This document shows, one piece after another, positions 28,904 through 36,951 of a DNA stretch of 64,000 nt. Every line of letters starts with the position of its first letter. Position 1 is the stretch's first letter. Under the pieces are notes generated by a model. It had not been told where the DNA came from. It searched no databases and saw only the letters and a program-made list of their open reading frames with translations. The position numbers and the translations under genes were made by a program. The DNA comes from Campylobacter concisus (GTDB lineage: Bacteria; Campylobacterota; Campylobacteria; Campylobacterales; Campylobacteraceae), in NCBI RefSeq assembly GCF_003048875.2, contig NZ_CP049264.1, forward strand, positions 434,001 through 498,000. The letters run 5' to 3'.

Positions 28904-28938
28904 GTGCTCTCAAAAGAATTTATCTTTTGAGAGCTTAA
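28904..28938. terminator. Bidirectional terminator between yaaW-like and ABC genes
   Basis: A perfect 12-base-pair stem, GCTCTCAAAAGA/TCTTTTGAGAGC, with an ATTTA loop sits between two convergent stop codons. Confidence 0.9.
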
Positions 28939-28940
28939 AT

Positions 28941-29714
28941 TTATAGTGGATAAGTGAGGCAGCAGTTTCTTTTTACTTCGTCGATGTAGCTCACGTTTAA
29001 ATTTAGTCCGTAAAGCTTGCTTAAATTTTCGCTTCTAATGATCTCATCAACCGTGCCAAATCCAACCTCGCCATCACCCTTTACGAGTGCCACATATCCG
29101 CCAAGAAGCACGGCAAAGTCAGGGTTGTGAGTGGTTAGCACGACCGAGTAGCCAAGCTCTTTTAGCCATTTGACGGTGCGTAGGAATTTATACTGGTTGC
29201 CAAAGTCAAGCGCGCTCGTTGGCTCGTCAAATATGATCATCTTTGGCTGCGCAGCCATCGCACGAGCGATCATACACATCTGCTTTTGACCGCCACTCAT
29301 CTGCGTGATAAAGCGATCTTCAAGGTACTCGATCTCAAGCTTTTTGGTGTAAATTCTAGCGATCTCCTCATCCTCTTTGCTAGGTCTTGCAAAGATACCA
29401 AGGTGTGCCGCGCGACCCATCGTGATAAACTCAAGTCCAGTGTAGTCATACTCGGTAACCTCGCTTTGAGCGACATACGCCATGATCTTAGCGCGCTCTT
29501 TGTTGCTTAGGCTATCTACGTTTTTGCCATCAAGAAAGATCTCTCCTGAAACTGGCTTTAGCGAGCCGCTTATTAAGCCTAAAGTTGTTGATTTGCCAGC
29601 TCCATTTCGACCAAGAATGGTTAAAATCTCACCTGCGCCTATCTTTAAATTTACATTTTCTAGTTTGCCAGCCCCATTTGGGTAGCTAAAGTTTAAATTT
29701 CTAACTTCAAGCAT
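28941..29714 (-). CDS. Metal-chelate ABC transporter, ATP-binding protein (FepC type)
   Basis: This is the ATPase of a FecCDE-type importer. It has Walker A GRNGAGKST near residue 36, Q-loop VAQSEV near 80, signature MSGGQKQM near 139 and Walker B MIIFDEPTSALDFG near 160. I set the start at the ATG at 29714, overlapping the permease stop (TGATG), because AAAAGG is 7 bases upstream. The GTG at 29717 is the alternative. It is the third gene of a binding protein, permease and ATPase operon. Confidence 0.92.
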   Translation of the reverse strand: MLEVRNLNFSYPNGAGKLENVNLKIGAGEILTILGRNGAGKSTTLGLISGSLKPVSGEIFLDGKNVDSLSNKERAKIMAYVAQSEVTEYDYTGLEFITMGRAAHLGIFARPSKEDEEIARIYTKKLEIEYLEDRFITQMSGGQKQMCMIARAMAAQPKMIIFDEPTSALDFGNQYKFLRTVKWLKELGYSVVLTTHNPDFAVLLGGYVALVKGDGEVGFGTVDEIIRSENLSKLYGLNLNVSYIDEVKRNCCLTYPL

Positions 29715-30721
29715 CACGCAACCTTTTTATTTCGCCACAAGACCCAGACGAAAAATACCGTGCCGATAAAGCCAGTAAGTACGCCAAGAGGCACTTCGCT
29801 CACGCTTATGCTGCGCGCCAAGGTATCAACAAAAAGCAAAAATATCGCACCCATAAATATGCTTGCAGGCATGCTTTTTATGTTATTTGCGCCAACTAGC
29901 ATGCGAGCTAGGTGAGGCATGAGAAGTCCCACCCAAGCGACTATACCGCTTATGCAGACGCTGCACGCTGTAAGAAGCGTAGCGCAGATGATGATGACGG
30001 CGCGCTCAAAAGCCACATTTACGCCTAGTCTTGCTGCACTCTCGTCGCCAAGAGAGAGCAAATTTATACGCCAGCTCATGGCTATTAGCAAAATGGCGCA
30101 GATGATCATCACTGGAGCTACGTATATTAAGTTATCGCTATCAAGCTTAGCAAGGCTACCAAGCTGCCAATAAACAATGTCAGGTAGCTTTGTCTCAGGG
30201 TCTGCGACATATTTTAAAAAGCCGATTATTGAGCCCATAAGACCGCTTACGATGATACCAGAAAGAACCAGCATAAGCGTGCTCGCGCGCCCCATCATCT
30301 TAGGTATGGCTAGAGTGATAGCAACGGCTGCTAGGCCAAAGCCAAATGCAAAAATTTGTATCCAAAATAGCGATAGATCAAAGATAATGGCAGTTGCAGC
30401 TCCCACGCAAGCACCAGCCGAGACGCCAAGAAGATCAGGGCTTACTAGCTGGTTTTTAAAGACGCCTTGATAGGCTGCACCACTCACGCTAAGAGCAGCT
30501 CCAACAAGGATGGCTGCGATGATACGTGGGATGCGTAAATTTTCTATCACGTTTGTGATGTTGCTAGCTGCACCCTCGCCGTAGCCAAAGCCGTGAGCTA
30601 GCACGCTAAAGACGTCGTTAAATGGTATGTAAAATCTACCAACGCCAAGTGCGACAAAGGCGCAAACAAGCGTTAGTAGAGCTAAAAAGATAACAACTAT
30701 TGAAAAATTTGCGTTTTTCAT
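29714..30721 (-). CDS. Metal-chelate ABC transporter, permease (FecCD family)
   Basis: The 335-residue integral membrane protein has about 10 helices in the FecCD/BtuC pattern. Landmarks are LRIPRIIAAILVGAALSVSGAAYQGVFKNQL near residues 67-97 and GIVAWVGLLMPHLAR near 262-276, the cytoplasmic coupling segment. Only one permease gene is present, so it should act as a homodimer. The substrate (ferric siderophore, haem, cobalamin or nickel chelate) is not decided by sequence. Confidence 0.92.
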   Translation of the reverse strand: MKNANFSIVVIFLALLTLVCAFVALGVGRFYIPFNDVFSVLAHGFGYGEGAASNITNVIENLRIPRIIAAILVGAALSVSGAAYQGVFKNQLVSPDLLGVSAGACVGAATAIIFDLSLFWIQIFAFGFGLAAVAITLAIPKMMGRASTLMLVLSGIIVSGLMGSIIGFLKYVADPETKLPDIVYWQLGSLAKLDSDNLIYVAPVMIICAILLIAMSWRINLLSLGDESAARLGVNVAFERAVIIICATLLTACSVCISGIVAWVGLLMPHLARMLVGANNIKSMPASIFMGAIFLLFVDTLARSISVSEVPLGVLTGFIGTVFFVWVLWRNKKVA

Positions 30722-30724
30722 ATC

Positions 30725-31780
30725 TTACTTACTGCTACCATCTGGATTTAGGCCTTTTAAGATATAGCCATACTCTTTGTCACTAAGATCGTGATTTAAA
30801 AACTCTTTATAAAACTCTTTTGTTTTTACTTTCATATCGACATCTTTAAATAGATCTGGTTGGATAGTTTTTGCTGCCCATAAAATTTGAAGTACGTTTT
30901 CAGCACCATATCTATCCCAGCTAAATACACCTTTTGGGTTGCCGTAAATTTTGCCGTTTTTAACAGCGTTTGAGCCAGAGAATGCAGGGTGCTCTTTTAT
31001 CTTTTTGATCTGTGCGTCTGTGTCATTGCCGCCAACGATGATGATATCAGGATTTGCATTGATGATCTCTTCAGCGCTAACTTCGATCATTGAACCCTCA
31101 GTATTGATAGCATTTACACCGCCACCTAGCTTGATCCAAGTGTTTTGGATGGTGTTTGTACCATCAATTTTTAGCAAATTTGCGCCACCAAGAAGGTGAA
31201 GTACTTTTGGACGCTTAGCATCAGGGATGCTTTTTGTTCTTGCTGTTACAAACTCAGAGTTATCGTGGATTTTATTAGCAAGTTTTTCAGCTTTTTTTCT
31301 AGCATCATCAGTGCCTATGACTTCAGCTGTTGCATAGATGCTTTTCTCCATATCTGGATAGTCTCTAAAGATCAAATTTACCGCGCTAAAGCCATTTTTG
31401 ATAAGTTCATCTTGAAAATTTTTGTTATACACTATGATAACGTCAGGTGCAAGTTTAACAAGCTCTTCGATCTGAAGGTCTTTGCCGTTTAGTGCAGCTG
31501 GTAAATTTTTAAGTTTTGGATAGATGTGCTCAAACCACTTGTTGTTTTTGATCAGATCAGTTGTGGCTACAACCTTATCCATACCGCCAAGTGCTAGGAT
31601 GATCTCGTTGTTTGCATTCCACAGTGCTGCGATCTTCTCAACCTTCTCAGGCACGCTTACCTTTACGCCTTGCATATCGGTTATGCTTCTAGCAGACTCA
31701 GCAGCGCTTAGGCTAAGAGCTGTAAAAAGTGAAGCAACAAGGCCTATTTTAGCCACTTTGTGCATGAAATTCATTTGCAT
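30725..31780 (-). CDS. Periplasmic metal-chelate-binding protein (FecB/TroA-like fold)
   Basis: This 351-residue periplasmic binding protein of the PF01497 class has an N-terminal Sec signal peptide (about residues 1-27, hydrophobic LVASLFTALSLSAA). Typical strands include VEKIAALWNANNEIILALG near 42-60, LAPDVIIVYN near 110 and NPDIIIVGGND near 245. The signal lacks a lipobox, so the protein should be soluble in the periplasm. Its resemblance to the epsilonproteobacterial CeuE-like group means ferric siderophore or nickel are both possible. AAAGGA precedes the ATG. It leads the ABC operon. Confidence 0.88.
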   Translation of the reverse strand: MQMNFMHKVAKIGLVASLFTALSLSAAESARSITDMQGVKVSVPEKVEKIAALWNANNEIILALGGMDKVVATTDLIKNNKWFEHIYPKLKNLPAALNGKDLQIEELVKLAPDVIIVYNKNFQDELIKNGFSAVNLIFRDYPDMEKSIYATAEVIGTDDARKKAEKLANKIHDNSEFVTARTKSIPDAKRPKVLHLLGGANLLKIDGTNTIQNTWIKLGGGVNAINTEGSMIEVSAEEIINANPDIIIVGGNDTDAQIKKIKEHPAFSGSNAVKNGKIYGNPKGVFSWDRYGAENVLQILWAAKTIQPDLFKDVDMKVKTKEFYKEFLNHDLSDKEYGYILKGLNPDGSSK

Positions 31781-31845
31781 ATTTTTTCCTTTAAGTGTGA
31801 AATAATGAAAGGGATATGTTACTGCTATTTACATTAATGTTATGT

Positions 31846-31886
31846 AAAATTTGCATATATATTGTGAAAAATTTGCATATTATTGT
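31846..31886. repeat. Tandem direct repeat upstream of the ABC operon
   Basis: Two near-identical copies of AAAATTTGCATAT(AT)ATTGT occur at 31846-31865 and 31867-31886, about two helical turns apart, in the divergent region between the binding-protein gene and norB. They could be regulator-binding sites, perhaps for Fur or another metal regulator. Confidence 0.5.
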
Positions 31887-31926
31887 AAATTTCTATAAAA
31901 CTAAAAGGATAAATAATCTCCTTTTA

Positions 31927-31940
31927 TTGATATATGTCAT
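31927..31940 (+). promoter_or_regulatory. Crp/Fnr-like box upstream of norB
   Basis: TTGAT-ATAT-GTCAT matches the TTGAT-N4-ATCAA family consensus fully in the left half and in three of five positions on the right. A GATAAA -10-like element begins at 31961, putting the box about 40 bases before the expected transcript start, the class II activator position. Confidence 0.5.
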
Positions 31941-31998
31941 TAGTCACTATTTTGAAATAAGATAAACTTTCTCCTAAATTTTAAAAAAAGGAGAATCA

Positions 31999-34230
31999 AT
32001 GCGTGAATACAAAAGATACTGGCTCGCACTCGTTGCTGTGCTGGTAGTTTGCTTTAGTATTTTAGGCTACTATGGCGTTGAGGTTTATAGAAATTCGCCT
32101 CCAGTTGTAAATTTCACTGACGAAAATGGCAAGGTCGTGATCGATAAAGAGAGTATCTATAAAGGTCAAGAGGCTTGGCAAAGCATAGGCGGTATGCAAG
32201 TTGGCTCTGTTTGGGGGCACGGGGCATATCAAGCGCCTGACTGGAGTGCGGACTGGCTTCACAAAGAGTTAGTTGCCTTTTTAGAGATCAAAGCTGATGA
32301 AATTTATCATCTAAAATACACCGATCTAAACGACGAGCAAAAGGCAAATTTAAAGGTTTTGCTTAAAAAAGAGTATAGAGAAAATAGCGTAAAGGACGAT
32401 AAATTTGTGCTAAGCGCTGATAGGCTAAAAGCTGTAAGTCAAGTAGCTAGCGAGTATGCTGCGCTTTTTGGTAATGACCCTAAATTTAAGCCTTTAAGAG
32501 AAGCTTATGCGATGAAAGAAAACACACTCCCAGGTGCAAGCGACAGAGCTGATCTAAACAACTTCTTCTTCTGGTCAGCCTGGGCGACAGCCACAAACAG
32601 ACCTGGTAGCGAGGCAACCTATACAAACAACTGGCCGCACGAACCACTAATCGATAATGTGCCAACAAGTGAGAATATCTTTTGGTCGATCGCAAGTGTC
32701 GTGATACTTCTAGCAGGCGTTGGACTTCTTGTTTGGTTTAGCTCATTTTATGGCAAAAAAGATGATGAAAAGCTTGAGCCTATCAGTGAAGATCCGCTTA
32801 AAAAGCTAAATTTAACTCCGTCACAAAAGGCGCTAAAAAAGTATCTCTTTGTCACGCTGGCGCTATTTGCGTTTCAAATTTTAATAGGCGGCTTTACGGC
32901 TCACTACACAGTCGAAGGACAAGAATTTTATGGCATAAATTTATCAGCCTACATCCCTTATTCGCTTGCTAGAACGTGGCATATACAAGCTAGTATCTTC
33001 TGGATAGCGACTGGATTTTTAGCAGCTGGATTATTTTTAGCCCCTATCGTAAATGGCGGCAAGGATCCAAAATTTCAAAAGCTTGGTGTTGATCTGCTCT
33101 TTTATGCGCTACTTATCCTTGTAGTTGGCAGTTTTGTGGGTGAGTATCTAGCTATCGCAAACATCATGCCTATAAATTTAAGCTTCTGGCTTGGACATCA
33201 AGGATATGAATACATCGATCTTGGACGTGTTTGGCAGATTATTTTGTTTGTCGGTCTTGTCATCTGGATGTTGCTTTTACTTCGTGGATTTGCAGGCGGC
33301 TTTAAAAACAAAGGCGATAAAAATTTACTTGCTATCTTTGCTATGTCAGCGGTTGCGGTTGGCTTATTTTACGGAGCAGGGCTATTTTATGGTCAAAGAA
33401 GTCCACTTCCAGTGATGGAGTACTGGCGCTGGTGGGTTGTACATCTTTGGGTTGAGGGCTTTTTTGAAGTATTTGCGACAGCTTCGCTCGCCTTTGTCTT
33501 TGTCTCACTGGGTCTTGTCTCAAAAAGATTTGCGACATTTTCAACGCTTGCAAGTGCGTCACTCTTTATGATAGGCGGCATCCCAGGCACCTTCCATCAC
33601 CTCTACTTTGCAGGCACCACAACGCCTATAATGGCAGTTGGTGCAAGCTTTTCAGCGCTTGAGGTCGTGCCTTTAGTTTTACTTGGCGCTGAGGCGTATG
33701 AGCACTACAAACTTCAGTTTGCTCAAAGCTGGGCTAAAACGCTTAAATGGCCGCTTTACTGCTTCATCGCAGTTGCCTTTTGGAATATGCTAGGCGCTGG
33801 CGTCTTTGGATTTTTGATAAATCCTCCGATCTCGCTATTTTACATCCAGGGGCTAAATACAACGCCAGTTCACGGACACGCAGCGCTATTTGGCGTTTAT
33901 GGATTTTTGGCGCTTGGTTTTGTCTGGCTCGTGGCTACTTATCTATTTAAAGGGCAAGAATTTGATGAAAATTTGATGAAAGTTGGCTTTTGGGGCTTAA
34001 ATGCAGGACTTATGCTAATGATCGTGCTTTCACTGCTTCCAATAGGCATCTATCAAGCATTTGCAAGCTTGGAGCAGGGCATGTGGTATGCAAGAAGTGC
34101 TGAGCTTTTACAGCAGTCGCACTTGCAAAATTTAAGATGGTTAAGGATGCTTGGCGATACGATTTTAATAATCGGCGGCATCTGCTTCTTTGCACAGCTT
34201 TTAAAATTTATGCTTAATAAAAAGGCTTAA
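31999..34230 (+). CDS. norB: Quinol-dependent nitric oxide reductase
   Basis: This is a single-subunit qNOR that reduces NO to N2O with electrons from menaquinol at the inner membrane. The 743-residue protein has an N-terminal helix, then a large periplasmic domain at about 30-215 with the family signature IGGMQVGSVWGHGAYQAPDW, and then a NorB/heme-copper oxidase-like helical core at about 225-740. Core His candidates occur in ARTWHIQASIFW, WVVHLWVEGFFE, GTFHHLYFAG and PVHGHAALFG. It has a strong AAGGAG site. The upstream region has a Crp/Fnr-like box. Likely role: NO detoxification or denitrification-like respiration. Confidence 0.94.
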   Translation: MREYKRYWLALVAVLVVCFSILGYYGVEVYRNSPPVVNFTDENGKVVIDKESIYKGQEAWQSIGGMQVGSVWGHGAYQAPDWSADWLHKELVAFLEIKADEIYHLKYTDLNDEQKANLKVLLKKEYRENSVKDDKFVLSADRLKAVSQVASEYAALFGNDPKFKPLREAYAMKENTLPGASDRADLNNFFFWSAWATATNRPGSEATYTNNWPHEPLIDNVPTSENIFWSIASVVILLAGVGLLVWFSSFYGKKDDEKLEPISEDPLKKLNLTPSQKALKKYLFVTLALFAFQILIGGFTAHYTVEGQEFYGINLSAYIPYSLARTWHIQASIFWIATGFLAAGLFLAPIVNGGKDPKFQKLGVDLLFYALLILVVGSFVGEYLAIANIMPINLSFWLGHQGYEYIDLGRVWQIILFVGLVIWMLLLLRGFAGGFKNKGDKNLLAIFAMSAVAVGLFYGAGLFYGQRSPLPVMEYWRWWVVHLWVEGFFEVFATASLAFVFVSLGLVSKRFATFSTLASASLFMIGGIPGTFHHLYFAGTTTPIMAVGASFSALEVVPLVLLGAEAYEHYKLQFAQSWAKTLKWPLYCFIAVAFWNMLGAGVFGFLINPPISLFYIQGLNTTPVHGHAALFGVYGFLALGFVWLVATYLFKGQEFDENLMKVGFWGLNAGLMLMIVLSLLPIGIYQAFASLEQGMWYARSAELLQQSHLQNLRWLRMLGDTILIIGGICFFAQLLKFMLNKKA

Positions 34231-34235
34231 ATTTA

Positions 34236-34259
34236 TGGGGGCGCTTTGCCCCTTTATTT
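34236..34259 (+). terminator. Terminator after norB
   Basis: GGGGC/GCCCC arms with a GCTTT loop are followed by TTTATTT. Confidence 0.75.
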
Positions 34260-34301
34260 AAGCTATCTTTTCATAAAATAGTGCAAATTTAAAGGATAGA
34301 A

Positions 34302-34856
34302 ATGATGACATTTTTAAAGAGAATTTGCGTTACATTTGTTGTGCTTTTGCACCTATTTTTGGCGTTTTTGGTTGATTTTTCATTTCCGCACTACGCAAGC
34401 GTGCAGATAACTGGCGGCGACGTAAAACGCATGGACAAAGATGGCATAATAGACGCTAAAAACCCAGCCGACGGCCCAGTGCGCGACGTCTACTTCATCT
34501 ACACAAAAGATGCGAAAAACGCTGAAAAAGTTATGGCTTATAGAAACGAAGATACGGCGTGGGGTTTTCCGTTTTATTTTAAATTTAACTCAGCCGACAT
34601 CCAAGCCAAGGCGCAAGGCTTTACAAATAGCGATAAAAACGTCACTATCAAATACTACGGATATAGAATTTCTATGCTAAACGAGTTTAGAAACGCGATC
34701 TCGATAAAAGATAGCGGCACAAACACTAGCTGGCCTATCGCTAGCTACGTGCTTTACTTCATTTTATTTATCTCGCTTGTTATCTGGATAAGAAAGATAA
34801 ATAAGGCTTTTGCGCCAAAAGTTGAAAATTTAGAGACAAAAAAAGAGGCTCTTTAA
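34302..34856 (+). CDS. DUF1523 family membrane protein
   Basis: The 184-residue protein has an N-terminal helix (about 5-25), then the DUF1523-like block HYASVQITGGDVKRMDKDG, and a second helix near 143-162 followed by a basic tail. The central part is probably periplasmic. Function is unknown. The start is ATGATG with AAAGGA just before, so the first or second Met may be used. It follows norB but is separated by a terminator, so it is probably its own unit. Confidence 0.78.
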   Translation: MMTFLKRICVTFVVLLHLFLAFLVDFSFPHYASVQITGGDVKRMDKDGIIDAKNPADGPVRDVYFIYTKDAKNAEKVMAYRNEDTAWGFPFYFKFNSADIQAKAQGFTNSDKNVTIKYYGYRISMLNEFRNAISIKDSGTNTSWPIASYVLYFILFISLVIWIRKINKAFAPKVENLETKKEAL

Positions 34857-34859
34857 ATC

Positions 34860-34882
34860 AGGGGCTTTATCAGCCCTTTTTG
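34860..34882. terminator. Terminator between the DUF1523 gene and ybeY
   Basis: AGGGGCT pairs with AGCCCTT across TTATC, with one G-U pair and a following T run on the plus strand. The convergent ybeY stop lies inside the hairpin. Confidence 0.8.
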
Positions 34883-35307
34883 TTTATAAGATCAATGAGC
34901 CTAACGTCCTCGCTTCTTACGATTAGGCTCTTTGGCAAGTTAAATTTAGCTATCACTTCGCACTCTTTCTCTCTCATCTGCCCATCATCTTTTTCGTGAT
35001 CGTAACCCAAGATATGCAGCAAGCCATGTGTGAAAAGTAGCGCAGTTTCAGCCTCTTCGCTGTGATTTAGCTCGGCTGCTTTTTCTTTTACCATATCTTT
35101 ATTTATGACTACCGAACCAAGTGGGGCGTGGATGACAAGCTCAAGTGGGAAGCTTAAGACATCGGTAGTTTTGTCTATGCCTCGCTCAGATCTGTTTAGC
35201 TCTCTCATCTCATCTTTATTGATAAAAACTAACTCAACTTCACCAGGTGTTAGATATGAGCAAATTTGATCTAAAATTTCTGGATAACTCTCTTCGCAAA
35301 GTATCAT
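34870..35307 (-). CDS. ybeY: Endoribonuclease YbeY
   Basis: This is a zinc-dependent endoribonuclease in 16S rRNA maturation and ribosome quality control. The 145-residue protein has the hallmark [14 protein letters not shown] at about residues 101-114 (HGxxHxxGYDH zinc site) and the upstream DVLSFPL strand. The ATG at 35307 gives the normal family length and has AAGGAC before it. The open frame reaches 35475, but that part overlaps queC on the other strand and looks non-coding. The two genes diverge, with promoter elements in about 57 bases. Confidence 0.93.
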   Translation of the reverse strand: MILCEESYPEILDQICSYLTPGEVELVFINKDEMRELNRSERGIDKTTDVLSFPLELVIHAPLGSVVINKDMVKEKAAELNHSEEAETALLFTHGLLHILGYDHEKDDGQMREKECEVIAKFNLPKSLIVRSEDVRLIDLINKKG

Positions 35308-35334
35308 TTTTGGCTTGTCCTTAGTAAATTTTTG

Positions 35335-35340
35335 TATAAT
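35335..35340 (+). promoter_or_regulatory. -10 element for queC
   Basis: A perfect TATAAT lies 24 bases upstream of the ATG at 35365. Confidence 0.65.
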
Positions 35341-35364
35341 TTTAGCAAATTTAAAGGGCAAAAT

Positions 35365-36030
35365 ATGAAAAAAGCAGTTTGTATAATGAGCGGCGGTATG
35401 GATAGCACGCTTTGCGCTGTGATGGCAAAGAGGGCTGGATATGATGTAGTTGCACTTCATTTTGATTACGGACAAAGGACGATGAGGCGAGAGAAGCGCG
35501 CGTTTGACGAGATATGTGAGCGACTGGGCGTGGTTAAAAAAATAAATTTAGACGTTAGCTTCATAGCTCAAATAGGCGGAAATTCGCTAACGGATAAGAG
35601 CCTGCAGATAAGAAAAGATGGCGTTAGTAAGGACGTGCCAAACACCTACGTGCCGTTTAGAAATGGCGTATTTATCTCAATCGCCGCCGCACTTGCCGAA
35701 AAAGAGGGGGCGCAGGCAATCTACATAGGCGTGGTTGAAGAGGATAGCTCTGGATATCCTGACTGCAAAGAGAGCTTTATAAAAAGCATAAATGAGGCGA
35801 TAAATTTAGGCACATCGGCTGATTTTTCTTGTGAGATCATCACGCCGCTTGTAAATTTAAGCAAGGCTGATATCGTCTCAAAGTCGCTTGAGCTTGGCTC
35901 ACCAATAGAGCTCACATGGAGCTGCTACGAGAGCGAGGATGAGGCGTGCGGGCTTTGTGATAGTTGTAGGCTAAGGCTAAATGGCTTTAAAAAAGCAAAC
36001 GCCGTTGATAAAATCCCTTATAAAAAGTGA
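35365..36030 (+). CDS. queC: 7-cyano-7-deazaguanine synthase
   Basis: The enzyme makes preQ0 from CDG, ATP and ammonia in queuosine synthesis. The 221-residue protein has the PP-loop SGGMDSTL at residues 9-16, HFDYGQR near 33-39, and the zinc site near the C-terminus, with Cys in [19 protein letters not shown]. The ATG at 35365 has AAAGGG before it. The frame starting at 35332 would include the -10 element. Confidence 0.95.
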   Translation: MKKAVCIMSGGMDSTLCAVMAKRAGYDVVALHFDYGQRTMRREKRAFDEICERLGVVKKINLDVSFIAQIGGNSLTDKSLQIRKDGVSKDVPNTYVPFRNGVFISIAAALAEKEGAQAIYIGVVEEDSSGYPDCKESFIKSINEAINLGTSADFSCEIITPLVNLSKADIVSKSLELGSPIELTWSCYESEDEACGLCDSCRLRLNGFKKANAVDKIPYKK

Positions 36031-36051
36031 AATTTGCCTTGAAATTTAAAA

Positions 36052-36079
36052 GCTAGCCACTATAAATTTAGTAGCTAGC
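36052..36079. terminator. Convergent terminator between queC and the lipoprotein gene
   Basis: GCTAGCcACTA and TAGTaGCTAGC form a 10-pair stem with a single mismatch around a short AT loop, lying between two convergent stops. Confidence 0.75.
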
Positions 36080-36086
36080 CTAAAAT

Positions 36087-36731
36087 TTACTCTAAATTTA
36101 GCTCGCTTATCTGTTTTGCTAGCTTCTCTTTGTACTCAGCCAAAGAGCTTTTGATGATATTTGCATAGTCATTTTGATTTACTAAAAGATACTCCTCTTT
36201 GCGTTTTACAACCGTGCTTAGCTCCTTGTTATTTACGCTTAAGGTAGTGCTCACATCAGCGTTTAGACCAACTTTTACCGCGCCAAGCGTTAAGTAAGTC
36301 CAAAGTTTTTCTATCTTTGCATTGACGCTTATCGTATCCTTATCTACTTCGTTTTCATTTTTTATGACCTGGTAGCCGTTGCTTCTAAAGGCGTCCTCGA
36401 TACGCGCCCTTACTACGCTAGTTGTCCTTTGCTTATTTTCTAAAATGACGTTCCATAGCCCCTTGCCATAGCTGTTTCTAGTTCTGCCGATGTATTTTTG
36501 CTTCTCTTTTGCGCTAACTTCATTTACATTGTGCTTGTATAAAGATGGGGTGCTTGCTTGTTTTGGGTCGTTTTCAAAGGCTCTCACATCTTTGACGCTT
36601 TCGATGTAAATTTTTGTCTTTTTGCTAATGCTTGAAGGCGCTTGCTCATCTGGCAAACTCACAAATATCCCCTTTGGAGCGCAGCCACAAAGCATAAAAG
36701 CGGCAAATACCACTAGTAATAAATTTTTCAT
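36087..36731 (-). CDS. Lipoprotein, YajG-like
   Basis: A lipobox (FMLCGC) ends the signal near residue 17. The mature part has an Ile/Val-rich strand KIYIESVKDVRAF and a C-terminal region with ISVNAKIEKLW and VSTTLSV segments that resembles the YajG family, though weakly. Function is unknown. Membrane attachment is likely. I favour the Met at 36731, because the ATG at 36737 sits directly on the AAAAGG ribosome-binding site. It is a single gene with a terminator shared with queC. Confidence 0.7.
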   Translation of the reverse strand: MKNLLLVVFAAFMLCGCAPKGIFVSLPDEQAPSSISKKTKIYIESVKDVRAFENDPKQASTPSLYKHNVNEVSAKEKQKYIGRTRNSYGKGLWNVILENKQRTTSVVRARIEDAFRSNGYQVIKNENEVDKDTISVNAKIEKLWTYLTLGAVKVGLNADVSTTLSVNNKELSTVVKRKEEYLLVNQNDYANIIKSSLAEYKEKLAKQISELNLE

Positions 36732-36875
36732 TTTCATCCTTTTAAATAAATTTCAAATGTAAATCGTTTTTTTGTAAATTTTTTTAACTCTTTGTAACAA
36801 ATTTTAAATTTATATTTTGATATCCAAAATCATAAAATCTTAAATTTAATAACTAAAATTTAAATTTAAATTTCC

Positions 36876-36889
36876 TTGACTGCTATCAA
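36876..36889 (+). promoter_or_regulatory. Crp/Fnr-family box upstream of hcp
   Basis: TTGAC-TGCT-ATCAA differs at one of ten consensus positions from TTGAT-N4-ATCAA. GATAAAAT at 36911-36918 would be the -10, so the box centre is about 42 bases before the predicted start, as for class II activation. Confidence 0.65.
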
Positions 36890-36951
36890 CCAAAATGGCT
36901 AGCCATCTAGGATAAAATCCGCTTAAATTTTTAAATTCACAAGGAGAAAAG

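Noticed and set aside
35308-35475. Longer YbeY N-terminus
   Set aside because: It overlaps queC on the opposite strand, has no family match, and the ATG at 35307 gives the normal length.
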